64,000 nucleotides of DNA, from assembly GCA_026419785.1 (NCBI GenBank), contig JAODTK010005681.1:124001-188000 (forward strand). The letters run 5' to 3'. Position 1 is the stretch's first letter. The number at the start of each line of letters is the position of its first letter. The translations under genes were made by a program, and so were the position numbers. The notes beneath the pieces are model-generated. The model searched no databases, was not told where the DNA came from, and was given only the letters and a program-made list of their open reading frames with translations. The stretch is from Sclerodactyla briareus (lineage: Eukaryota > Echinodermata > Holothuroidea > Dendrochirotida > Sclerodactylidae). Shown here one piece after another: positions 11,101 through 23,189 of the stretch.

Positions 11101-14100
11101 TTTCGAACTACAATGCGCCCGGATGTATTGGTCTATAGCCTAAGGTTATGCTGCAAAGAATGATTCTCGCAGGCCCAGTGGTGAAAATCAGCTAAACATA
11201 ATACTCCTGATGAATTGAAACGATGGTCACGTGGCGGCATGCGTTGGGCTGATCCTTAGTTGATGGGTTATTTTGAGAGTTTTGATATCAAGATAACATT
11301 ATCGAAACCTATGCGACCTCATTAATTCAGGCCGAGTACTTCTTTCATGACTGATCTAGAAGGGTGGTACTACTAATTGGGGCACTGCGAACTCTTGGAG
11401 AAATTGTTGTTGCTTCTTATTAAACATATGTATAGACATGTCCGCATATATGCCAAGGTCATGTCGACTTATATTTCAAAATGCGGATTAGACTCCAGCA
11501 TCGGTTTGTCCTAGTGTACACAGCTGGAATGTTTAACCTAAAATTGATCAGTTCAGTGACCTGGATGGTACGTTGTTTGTGTCGAGTATGTGTTATTACT
11601 CTATTACATAAGTTTTCTATGAATCAAACCAACACGGAACGAAAAGGACTTGTGATGAATGGCTCATCATAACACCTACCTTTCTTCACTTGGGTGGTGT
11701 GATCCTGGCGGCTCTTGCTGTAACGAAGGGAGCAGAGGTACAATATTAGCAAAATCACTCATGCATACCATAGTGAGAGATTATAAAATGCTGTATGTCA
11801 GGTGAACATGTAATAGAAGGACCAGCCTGTCACATGTCATTCGTATATGATCTACATGATCTACATGACGGCTCTGAGTCCCGATCATGTAGTCGTGCAT
11901 AATGCCACATCGCAGAAAATGCTCAAAATGAGGAGGAGACGAGATTGAATAAGAATAAGCCAGTTGTACGACATAAACGGAATAGTGGCAGAACGGTATG
12001 CCCTCGAGTTTAGTTTGAGCTCAACATGGAATGGAAACACGTAGTTAAATTACTGTGAGAGGTTAGTTATCGAAAAAGTGCATATTTCAAATGGTTAGCA
12101 TCACCGCAACCCCCCGCCCCTTCTAACATGGCATCCATAGTACCGTATTCACGGCCCATCACCTAACCTTACACATCTACTCGACTCTACAGTTATTCAA
12201 AAGATTATACTCACTACTCTGGGACGGATGTGTTCGTGCTGTGCACGCATTGCTGAGATGGATATATGAAAAAATAGTTTCAACTACAAAGGCATAAATA
12301 AAATATTCTGAAAAAGTCGATGCAAAGCTTTCTCGAACTACTAGAAAGAACAAACAACAGGAAAAAACCCCATGATAATGAAATTGGTCGCCGATCTTAG
12401 GTACTAATCGATGATCAGGGCACAGCTAGCTGTATTCGTTGGATACTGGCAGGTTATAAATAAAAATTGTGGGGTTATTTTCAGGTTAGGAAGTCTTTTC
12501 TAATTTTAAAACTGAATGGTGCTGGGTCTTCCAGTTCAGGGTCCCCAACGGTTGGACAGGCACCTTACCTTGTTGTTCGCAAAGGATTATTTAGAAAGGA
12601 TGAAAATATTTGCCCTGGTTGAGCGTGTTTCCTGGTTTGATGGCCAATCAGTTCTAAGCTATTCCCATTTCAGTGGTATTTTCCTGGATGTATTCCTACT
12701 GTACTAAGCGGACTTCTCTCCACAGTGACAATGTGATGTAGCATAACTGAACCGGGAAGCACATCGGGTAGCCTTCCTACCCTACCGGGCGCTCCTCTTT
12801 GAAAAGAAAATGCGCCACCTAACCCTCTAACATACTCATTCATGTACTAGAATGTAGCCAATAAAGACACAGGGCCTTCCAAAAAGATAAAACCATGGGG
12901 GGCGTTATAGTGCATTCATTGCGAAGTCATGATCCCCAGGTCAGAATATCTAAGGTCGAATGGTTGCCAATGGTTGGAAAAACAGCTAAGCTGTTTGGAT
13001 AGGCCCAGTGTTGATTTTTAGCAGGGCCTACGACGTGGACAGGAAACTTCATTGGACAGAAAAGCAGTAGGAGTTGCAACCGCCTCCAGCTTCTGTCGTT
13101 GTGAGGTTGTGGTGTGGGTGTGTGGTGTGTGTGTGTGATGTGTAGTGTGCGTGGTGTGTGTGAGTTGGTGTGTGTGGTGTGTTTGTTTGGTGTGTGTGTG
13201 TGTATGTTATATATTTTATAATAAGAATACAAAGAAAATCAGGAAACACAACTTTGCACAGGTCAATAAATTCAAAACGTTTCGGTCATTAAACCTTCGA
13301 GAGTTGACGCATGACGTCGGCTAAAAATTGATGATTTAGTGTTGGGAAAGTTATAATTACATGATGCCAAGCTTACATAGTGAGCTTTAAGAAGTTCATT
13401 ATTACTCTGTAATAACATTGTAAACAAATATGCATAATTACACATGTGGATCAGGTTGATAGCAATTATTCAAAAGTTGCGTTTCTAGGTGTGTTTCGGT
13501 CTCTAATGAGAGAATAATTGTCAGTAGCCCTGAATAATGTTGCTGAAATGATTTCACAAAAACCGAAGAACATGTTCATTCCATGTGGTTACTAATTTAC
13601 ATATTTACATGATATTTACATATTTGTCCATTCATATATCACCCATGATTGAATTGTGTTAGCGCATATTAATATTGCTCCTTAGCCCTCAGGAAATTAT
13701 CTCCCCAAAATAATTGCACCATTTCTAATTCAAGTCACAGGCCCTGCGCCATCAGCGACTGTAAGCCCAAATCTGCCAAAAACTGTATAGCCATACCTTC
13801 ACTTCTCAACTAGGCATTATTTAATGATAATTTTACAATAATGTTTGCCTAATAAAACCCCATTTCAACACTTAGCCTGGGAACTTAAGGCTATGCTAAT
13901 TACAGGTAACTAGGCCTGCCCAACATATTTTTCCTTTTTAGCTTGACTTTCGACAAATAACACAGCCAGCCATGAAAGCCCAAGTTGATCAGAATTTTAT
14001 TCCACTATTTAGTAATGAGATTCATATTAAAAATATTTCCGAAATGTAATCCAGAAACTACACCACGTCGACAAGTGGATAAGCCTAACATTGTAGACGC

Positions 14101-14228
14101 CATACAATTAAGGTATAGGCTCACAAGTGTGATGCGATGGGTCTAATGGATATGCACGACCGATAGCCGTCACAAAGCTTTAACACCGGTAGGGCAGTTT
14201 CCTCAAGCTTCACTTAATCACTTTCAGT
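8200..14228. other. Gene-poor stretch
   Basis: AT-rich sequence with poly-A and poly-C runs near 8830 and 8940 and the GT minisatellite at 13.1 kb. ORFs up to 118 codons (e.g. 10568-10924 on the plus strand) show no domain or signal peptide. Confidence 0.5.
13100..13206. repeat. GT-rich minisatellite
   Basis: Imperfect GTGTGTGGTGTGTGTG units over about 100 bases. The long minus-strand ORFs here (His/Thr-rich) are products of the repeat and not genes. Confidence 0.9.
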
Positions 14229-14489
14229 TCAGACAAATGTGACAAACGCAGTGATAGATCCAAGAACTTTGGTTCTTTTCAGGCCATAACATTCAAAACC
14301 TGGATGAGGTGATTTTACCAATACACCATTGGTTTCTGCCACAATAGGCGCGCACCATCCCCCCAAATGAATTCGAACATCTTCGAAATTATCACCCGAA
14401 GATATGAGCTGCCTACAAGTATCATGCATTGTGTAGGTTTTCGATCAAGCAACATATGAGGAGGATCGATTAGCTGGAGGCACAGTACA

Positions 14490-14733
14490 TACTCTAGATA
14501 TCATTTCAAATGGGTATTTCAACACGTGTTGCAAACTGAATGGGAAATTGAACAAACGCTTCTAAGATGCATTCTTCCCGTGACATGGCTGGCGAGTCCT
14601 CTGTAATTATGCTGGAGGCTGTGACAGTGTGATGATTGGCCGCAAACAATCGACATTTTGTCTCCACCAGACTGGTCTACGAAGCCCTTCTCATGCGGGA
14701 TGAGGAAATGACCGTATAAACCTTCCACTAGAG
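14490..14733 (-). CDS. Candidate Ig-family exon downstream of the signal-peptide exon
   Basis: The acceptor CCAATTGTTTCCTTGCAG is strong. The frame reads LVEGLYGHFLIPHEKGFVD, then GGDKMSIVCGQSS. After a frame break TVTASSIITEDSPAMSREE and FVQFPIQFATRVEIPI follow. The strand-like pattern with Cys suits an extracellular domain. A further open stretch at 14229-14429 (including GVLVKSPHPGFECYG) could belong to the same gene but lacks clear splice sites. Confidence 0.35.
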
Positions 14734-15430
14734 CTGCAAGGAAACAATTGGACTGATAAAGAAGCTTCAGTGCCCTATCTTCCCCAGAGAATTCAGATAT
14801 TCCTTAATCATCCGCCGGACAAATATCTGCTCCAGTTAGATTGTTCTCACGATATGCGAACATCCATGTTCCTTGTCTTTTTGGGGAGATGTCAGACTAG
14901 GACTTGGACGACAAGTGTCGAATCCTCCTAGTGGTTGATAACGTGGCGAATCAGAGGGAAAAGAGAGGGAGACATGAGTGTCTAAGGATATGAAAAGAAT
15001 TGGCAGGGCGGCGGTTGAGGAGGAGGTGAAAGGGAAAAAAGGGCAGTTGCACAGACCGAGGCAACAACCAAGACGTGGAATGTGGTACAGTGGTGGTGAT
15101 CGGAGGGGGACTTAGAATGGCTGACTGGGCGTGATCCTTACTATCCTGTAATTGCAAAATTGGGGACAGGGAAAAGACACACCACCGAAAAATCCTTAAG
15201 GATGAATTCATGGGATCACGCAGTGGAGGATGAAACCAGTAACAAAACCCCTATACCGCTGTTGGAAGTAAGGGTTCAGTTTTGCCAGGAAGAATGGATT
15301 CCACCAGATCGGTTAGTTTTTTTACCGGCTACCGAATGATAGTCTTGAAAACATCCTTGAATGAAGAACACGAGAGGGGTGGGGTGGGTTCTAGTGGGAT
15401 CTGGGAGGTTTCGGTGGGGGATAAACGTAC

Positions 15431-15747
15431 TCGAGGCAGACAATAAACTGTTTGGCCCCATGATTCTCATGCTGGTTAGTCGTTAGCTCCAGATGGAAGA
15501 TTGTACTCGTCCACACTTGGTCCACTGCCATGGACCGTACAGACCCTGATGGACTCGCAAAAGACAACACCTGCTCTGCCAGAACACTGGGAGCAAAACG
15601 AAGGCAAGCGATGAATTTCGGACCATCTGTCTGCTCCATTGCTTGTATGAGCTTGGGTCCAGAAAACCCACGGCTGAGGCAGAAACTTTGCAATAGTAGC
15701 AGAGCAAATATTCCACTGAGTACTTTAATACAACGGAAGACCATCAA
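15431..15747 (-). CDS. Signal-peptide exon with Ig-like sequence
   Basis: The ATG at 15747 starts MMVFRCIKVLSGIFALLLLQ, a textbook signal peptide with a basic n-region and hydrophobic core, followed by SFCLSRG. The frame stays open for 118 codons. Later residues, TIFHLELTTNQHENHG then KQFIVCLE, resemble Ig strands E and F with the second Cys. A GA/GTACGT donor at 15431 would end the exon. A secreted or membrane Ig-family protein on the minus strand is inferred; the family is not recognised. Confidence 0.45.
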
Positions 15748-17045
15748 TAGGATAGATGTCGTATTTTACATGTATAATGACACGTCAATCAAGAATGCGA
15801 AAGCATGAACAAAGAGGATTAGGATTCTTTCACAACCTTTCCTCATGGAGACAAGATTCGACAGTTGAGAAATTTTTGCTTCATGCTCTAGGAGTAAGGC
15901 CCTGCCATCATTTTCCTGTTCGCTGGCTGTGAAATCCAGCGATATCCAGAGGACATACTTGGTCAGAGTTAACTCTACTCACATGCGGAAAGTGTGCATC
16001 AAGATAACCAGCAGTGAGTAGATATTCCATAACTGCACAGTTCAAAGGAAGAGGCGGACACTCGATTTTATGCAAGGCATGTGCACTGGTTGGAATCTGT
16101 TATATCGTAGCCAGGACGACACCAGGACGCAATGAATTTTGCCTGCTTCATGCAGAGAAATCTAAAAAGGCGGGCTCCAGCATTTCATTGGGAATGTGGC
16201 AACAGGAATAGGACAAAGGTACTTGAATATCCACCCAAGTTGGCTAACTAAACTAGGGGGCAGTCACTATGTAGAGCAATGATAGGGACTGCCTGCATTT
16301 ACTGATGCGGACTCTGTCTGGCATTCGCGGGCAGAGAAGGAACTAGCTGGTATGAAGATGCGGAAGACAACTCTTTCCAGGTTCCAGGTTTCCAGTGTTT
16401 GGTGGAGTTGCAAAAATGGACACTGACTGACCGCCCGCCTTCGGATTTGCAAGAGTTTGCATGTTCCTTGTATGCTGCTAGAACATCCATAACATCTGTG
16501 AATGATTGCTGATACCATCTCTTCCGTCAACGAAAGACTTCTGAAGCTGACCCTGATATTCCGAGTCCCGAGGGTCATGGATGGGTTATGCAACAAACGG
16601 AAATTTCACAGCCGGTGGATGAACACGGATCAGCTCTGAAGTCTTCGTGTTTTCTACAATGCAAATTACCCACGTGTAGACGAAGGGAATAAGGGGACTA
16701 AGCAGCCCCGTTTGTCGATGTGTTAAAAAACCTTGAGGTTGAATACGCCTTGCTGAATCAACAAGCATAAAAAGTATATTGACCGCAGTGGCCACAAAAC
16801 ACTATTACAAATTCAGGAGGCCGTGATGAAAAAGTTTCAGCTGATGCAAACTAAGGTGAGCCAAAATTTTGAAAGCATTGTTCGACATACCAATGGGGTT
16901 TTAGGAAACTGTCAATTAAGTGAAGAACTAAGAGTTATAAATCTTCAAAACTACAGCTATCACACCTAATCCACAAAATGATAAGATTTGTCGCCATATT
17001 GGATTTAGCAACTAGGAAAGATAAAAAATCATCTGGTAAAAATGG

Positions 17046-17077
17046 CATCTGACCTGGATGAATATCCAGGTCAGATG
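17046..17077. other. Perfect 13-bp inverted repeat (hairpin)
   Basis: CATCTGACCTGGA and TCCAGGTCAGATG are exact reverse complements separated by six bases. It lies in a gene-free AT-rich stretch and is not followed by a T-run. It could be a decayed transposon end or a chance palindrome. Confidence 0.7.
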
Positions 17078-18036
17078 ACCTACCGTGTTGGCAAACAATA
17101 CCGTTGTTGGCAAAACAAACTATAAATCTATTTGGTTGTGGGGGTGTATGTCACGAAGTATTGATTGATTGAAATGGGAATGAGTAAAACTCTTTGTTGT
17201 TGTGAATAAAGAAAGACCTTAAAACAATAGCCATACTCTATATTTAAATTATCATGCCTCCAATGTTATATTGATAACCCTTTGTTGATATAACAGTTTC
17301 CGATAGTGTAGTGTAAACCTGCACATACGAATCGCACATATAACATCTAATTCTATCTCATACCAGAACTGCTCCGACTGCCGTGTGCCCGATAGTCCGC
17401 ACAATAGACTGACCTCGTACTATCATCCAGTGTATAAGTGAGTGAATCCAGTTGTATTTTGTTGAGTGGTGTTATGCAGACACGCACAAGGTGGCGAAGT
17501 TCTGCGGCTTCGTTCGGAAAGTTTTAGAAAAACAAGCATTTATTTTTATTTATAGTGAAAATCACTACTGAGCCCCGCCTTCATGGTTGTGGTGCTGAAT
17601 CTTGACTTTTTGGCTTGAAATTATGGAGGGGACAGGTCAGTCTATTGTGGCACATGGTTGCAATTCTGGTTGCAAATGATGAATCCAAGGGAGGACCAAG
17701 GTCCACCCCTCCACTGCTTAAACATGGCTAGTTTAGTTTCATTAAGGAAATGCAAACAGAGGAAATTAACGGAGGAAACTCAAAGAGAGAAATGGATCTT
17801 CACAACAGCCCGAAAACTGGAGGTTATCACAAGGTACACGTTCTAGACTTACTTGCGCCAGGTTAATTTGAGCCTCAGCCTGGCGCGAAGGGAATTTATT
17901 CGTCATGATCTGAGTCCAAAGTTTAGAACAATATGCTCAAGTGAAGTGCCATCACCAAGACCGTTTTGGTGATGGAGTGTCTAGAATTGAAAAACATGCG
18001 CGTCAAATCAGATTCAGCTAAGCTTGGACCACTTAC

Positions 18037-18196
18037 GGGATGTCAATCGAACACCCCAACGAGGTGGGTAATAGAGGGATAGATCTGGCAAGAGGCAGTC
18101 TTTTAGGACCGACACGGGCTTTCCGGGCTTCCTCAGGCGGTTCCTGAGTACTGATGATAATGAGTGAGAAAACCATGTAGGGTACGCCACTGTGCT
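18037..18196 (-). CDS. Unassigned exon with good splice sites
   Basis: A pyrimidine-rich acceptor (CTTACCTTTAAG) and a consensus donor (CATCCC/GTAAGT) bound 160 bases. One frame is fully open (STVAYPTWFSHSLSS, then RLRKPGKPVSVLKD). A second open frame contains a short hydrophobic stretch (YMVFSLIIIS) followed by a Pro/Arg-rich tail, which would suit a membrane protein. The product is not recognised. Confidence 0.3.
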
Positions 18197-20354
18197 CTTA
18201 AAGGTAAGGGTTTCAAGAAAATGAAGAGAGAGAGCAAGTCGGTAGCCCAATTTCTGAGGTATGTATGTAAGTTCCTGTCTGATCCCGATATTTTGCAAAC
18301 AGAAGGCCTCATAATTGAGTTTGATTGTTTGCCTTACTCATAAACACTGTCCAACTAGTCCCAGTGTCACGGCAGAATTTAGTGACGAAATTAAAAAGTG
18401 GTGAAGGGAGGGGGGTATGTGCCCAACCAGAGTTGCAAGGTCGATGTTATCTCACCCATATTTTTTGTGCCCCCAAAGACGATACTTATGTTCAATTTGA
18501 ACTTAAAGGAACTCGAATCAATTGTCACTTGTAGCCATTCAAGAATTGATAGGACGTATAATATTCGGTTCTATTGACAATATTTATAGTAGATATACTT
18601 TTTTCTGGAACGGTATACTTGTTTAGAACTGGTTTTAGCATGTGCCCCCCCCAAAAATTGTAAAAAAAAAAACTGCAAAACCTTATTTTAGCCCAGTTAC
18701 GGCAAAAGGGCCACACGGTACTTGGAACATCGATGAGTATATTAAAACGGGGGGGATGCAATCTTACTGCACATTCAGGGTTCGTGGTAAATGATGTTCA
18801 AATCTAAACTTGTGCCAAGAAATAACGTGTTTAACATCAACAGTTTGTATATGAGAGTCTTTCCTACGTCTTCTAAGAAAGAGTCGACGTATGAGAGAAA
18901 TTGAGAGTTTGTTGAAGCCGCAAACGATTACATCAATCGTTGTATTCTGACCAAGTCAGTAGGTATAATTGCTGTCAAATCTTAAGGGGTGGAGTTGGGT
19001 CGTTTGTATTATAGGAGGTTTAGAGTGTCAAAAAATTGAAGCACTCAAATTTGTCTCGAAAAAGTGTGTTTCAATAGTCAAAGCCAAAATGGATCTGTTG
19101 AACATATTGCAAAACTCTAGGTGGTGGCGTGCTAACATGGAGATCTGGTTGTGGTGCCAAATGCGATCATTGGATATCATCTTCCACATCTCCCGGTATA
19201 AACTAAACTCTGTGATCATAAATATCCCGTCATGTATTCAGTATGTGAAGGAGTACTAAATTACCTTATTTTTCGCCCAAATAACCTTGCATTGGCATAC
19301 TAATTATCGTTTCTCTTTGTTAGTGCCAAGGTGGAAATGTTCATTTCGTGGTCGGAGAACCTACGGGCAATACTCTAGATTTCGTTTCTGTCATTAGAGG
19401 TAAATTCCTCTTCTCCATGTTTTTCCCTCATTTATCGTCGCGAGATGCCTCCAGAAGTGACCAAGATGTGTATTCATTTCCCTCCTATGGCCGCCCCAGC
19501 CCGTGGTACACAAACTTTGTGAACCTATGGTACGACAGTCAATTATCCTACCCTATCCCAGTTGGAAACTAGAGTGACTATAGCTCCTTCGGGCGACTAT
19601 GTACATCCTCTTCGCAAGAATGGACTGAATAGCTTGTTTTCATTTCCGGGATGGTTCAATATCCAGTGAGTTTCTGAATAGCAGCGGAGATCAGGCTCTC
19701 TGCGTGGCGGCCATCCACCACGCGACAGTATTGTTGTACTTCACATGATGGGTTTCACCATCTTGTCGAAGCAAAATTTTAACCCTGTAAAAGTCTTCAT
19801 TCGCTTAACACTGGATTTTCTATTCCACTTTTTACTTTATGAAACTGACAGGGGTACATGCGCTCACACAGCAAAAGCATGTTTCCTCGTTTGTTTATTT
19901 TTGTTTGTGATTTGGGGGCAAGGCCACGCATTAATTTAATTTATTTTAAGGGCGGGCCTTTTGAGAACAAAACGTGACCCTATTTTTGGTTCCTGAAATC
20001 GCAAGAAGCAATGCGCCTCTTCCATTAAAACTGTTAACCTTGAATGCCATTATGGCAGACGCCTTGTTCAGCACAAGGTTACAAACCATGTGCTCTCTCA
20101 GATTGGATTTCATCATGCAGAAGCATACACTTTTCTATGTATTTTCATATTTAATAATCCAAAAATTAATCCATCTCGCCCGGGTCAACCACGGCTTACA
20201 GTTTTATTTTCATGGATATCATAATGATGATCAAATTTATTTAATTGCGCATTGGCAGCTTCTATTGAGCGAACAAAGATTTGCGTCATTACGCTATGTT
20301 TGTTTATCAGGTTCGAAAACTTATGGACCCATCTCTCGCGAAAACTTTTGAGTA

Positions 20355-20450
20355 GATGGATAAAAACGATTCTAACAGGATTCAAACCTGATACTCGCTG
20401 TCTTTGAGGCGCACAGCACACGTTCTGCTGCGACCGGGGTCGGGCACGTT
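20355..20450 (-). repeat. Possible tRNA-derived SINE fragment
   Basis: On the minus strand CAGGTTTGAATCCTG resembles the RNA polymerase III B box (GGTTCGANTCC), with a possible A-box-like stretch 40-50 bases upstream. No full tRNA cloverleaf can be drawn. Confidence 0.22.
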
Positions 20451-22146
20451 ATCAAGGTGTTCCGAATCAAAGCAGATTTGGGATCAGGCAGACTGGAGAA
20501 CGCCTGAAAGTTTTCTAGGTTTTACGAGAACGATCTGTGTGTTGAGAACACATTCCCTGCACTCTTGTTCAATAAATTATTGTGAACCAACTTGGGTGTT
20601 CATTGTTCCGTGTTGCTCCAAATTTTACTTGTATCCTGGATGCAGATCTTTGTTCGAGATTGAATTCACAATCAACAAGCCTAGGTGCAGTTTGCTTGAG
20701 ATTCTGTCGAATACCAACTTCGCGCATGGAGGGATCACGTGCCCACCCTTACACTGGTTCCATATTTCTACTTAAAACCGTCCCATGTATTTTTAACAAT
20801 GGAACACGGGCTTTGATGAAATATGACACGGGAGATGCTGCGCAGCGCCCGTCACGGAATCTCTCTGCCGCCGCTTTGTTATTCGACAGAATCTCAATCA
20901 AACTTCACCCTAGGCTCGTTTGCTTGTGAGATTATCGTAGAAGCCTATAGTTTCTATCATCATTGCGAGCGAACGTTGATTATGCAATTTTCCGCCATGT
21001 TGGAATTATGTCTCGATATTGAAAATTCACTTGTTTGTTTGTTGGTTACCCAATCCCATTAGTAGTTGTTTTGCCTTGATTCATTGTCCAAAACATAGCA
21101 ATTACAGCCTTTGCTTTATTTTTAATTTTTATAGTGGCGGCCATTTTGTCCAGCAAATTATCAGGTTTTAGCTTGCGACTTGAAAAAGTCGGTCATGCCT
21201 ATTTTGAAAAGTTGACATATCTGAACACGTTGGTAGTACTCACATTTCGTGCCCCAATAGTACTCAGCACCCCTATCTGGTCCAAGGACCAATGATGGGG
21301 TGGTACGTGACCAAGAAGAGGCCTACTTGGGCTACGTTTAGGGCTATTCTACATAGTCTAAGTCTTACACCCTTACCAGCATATAATGGCCTATGGGATT
21401 GTGAATCCGCGTCAAATATGAAAATGTCATAACTTTTATATTCTTTGAGATATGGTCAGAATTTGATCTCATTTGAAAGAGAATCTTCGGCTCGGGAGAT
21501 TCCATCTAATTTGGCAAATTTTGTGTGGTGCTATCACCTATTTTCCCAGTCTCATTGGTGTCAGTTTATGCTTAACCAAATTCCTAAATTTCCCCACCTA
21601 TCAATTGAACACGACGTTCCTAATAGAACAAATATGTTCATATTCCATAAGTGTTTTGAAACACTTACTGAGGTTGACCGCTATAACTTTAACTTCATTG
21701 ATCTGTAAAAAACTGCCTGCGCAAGGGCTTAAAAAACCTAAGGAGGAATCTTATATTAAACCACTTATCGAGTATAATGTTTGGCAATTTTGCTACTGGC
21801 GGCCACATCATTAATGAGGCATGGGAGGATCACACACCAAACAAAGTGGTGCCAGGATTTGCCTGAGGTGGGGATGTGGCAAGGTCCTCGCACGCAGATC
21901 TGCCCCTTCTCACTCTCCTCCCCAGGATTCTTATTAGAAAAAAAAGTTATTTGAATATTCCACATGTAAGCTCTCCCATCGAATAGCGATGGTAGGGAAG
22001 GGGTGTGGGCGGGGCTAGCTTGACTGATGTTCTTTTACCCGTCCACCCATCCACGTAGCACAGAAGTTGTAAACCAAATGCACATGAACTTTGTCCACCA
22101 TAGATTAAGAGAAGGGAGCGTGTTTTACCACTGAGCGCTCAATGAA

Positions 22147-22530
22147 TTATGTAACCTTAGTAGGCTGCACAAATATACTTGTATGTCCTTGAACTGTCAT
22201 GTGATAACAAGAAACCCACAGTAGCCCGGCTATAGCGACACCTTCAGTTAGGAATTCATGTGAACTGGTAAATACGCATGTTTCATGGCTGTATAGATCA
22301 GTTTGCCTTTGCAAGGAAACAAAAACGGCTTGTGACGATTGTCTGGTGGAGCTGGTCATTGATAAGCTAACTCCTCCATCTACACGAAATGCACTATAGC
22401 GTAACTGGATTGGGTACAGCACTGATAGTTGGTTACGACTGTGTTCACTGTGGTCTACTACGTGTTTTAACGATAACGCGATACGCAGCTCTTCATGGGA
22501 TAAATGAGAATGGAGAAGAATCCAAGACAT
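22147..22530 (-). CDS. Unrecognised 127-codon ORF
   Basis: This ATG-to-stop frame is among the longest in the window. It has no signal peptide, repeats or known motif. It includes SSTRQSSQAVFVSLQRQTD and a Cys-containing C-terminal part. Nearby splice signals on the same strand (TTTTGTTTCCTTGCAAAG) allow a shorter exon instead. It may be a chance ORF. Confidence 0.15.
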   Translation of the reverse strand: MSWILLHSHLSHEELRIALSLKHVVDHSEHSRNQLSVLYPIQLRYSAFRVDGGVSLSMTSSTRQSSQAVFVSLQRQTDLYSHETCVFTSSHEFLTEGVAIAGLLWVSCYHMTVQGHTSIFVQPTKVT

Positions 22531-23189
22531 ATTGCTCTATTAATAACCACTGATATGCATCGTTTAGATGGTTTGCTGAATCGTCAAAAAACGAAGCTTG
22601 TCTCAAAATTAACTGATTTTTTCAAGGAATAAAAGGGACTCATAATAATATCATACACAGACCGTATTTTTGGCGTGAAGAGAGGTGAAATAATTAGTTT
22701 TCTAAAGTAATGAATATAAAATGATATCAACCTTGATATGGTCCGTTTCTTCATACAATATAAATATGCCAACGCTTCACGACGAAGAAACCATGGAAGC
22801 ACTACGCGGATCATTAATATGGAACAGATAACGCCACGAAAGTTGGTTTTCGAACAAAAAAATGATGCGAAAACCCCCAAACTGAATACGGAAAAAAATA
22901 CTAAAACAAATTATAAAATGCTGAAATAAAATATACCAATAAACATAAGCACAGATGATATGGTCTCAGGTTAAATTAGAGATTCCGATTCCTACTTTAG
23001 TAGACGAACACTGTGTTACAATTTACGAAACATTAATGATTCATGAACTGCTCAAGTAAGATTTTTGAGGTAGAACTCAATAGCCTATTCCCTACTGAGC
23101 CTTGTAGCTGTGTTTCCGTAGCTGAGTAATGTGTCCGTGCACGTATATCTTTCATTGATTTTATATGATAAACCCCAGTCGGGTGATTT

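Noticed and set aside
12927-13249. Long His/Thr-rich ORFs on the minus strand
   Set aside because: They are translations of the GT-rich minisatellite; no splice sites, start context or domain.
20355-20450. A true tRNA gene
   Set aside because: Only a B-box-like sequence is present; acceptor and anticodon stems cannot be formed, so at most it is a SINE fragment.
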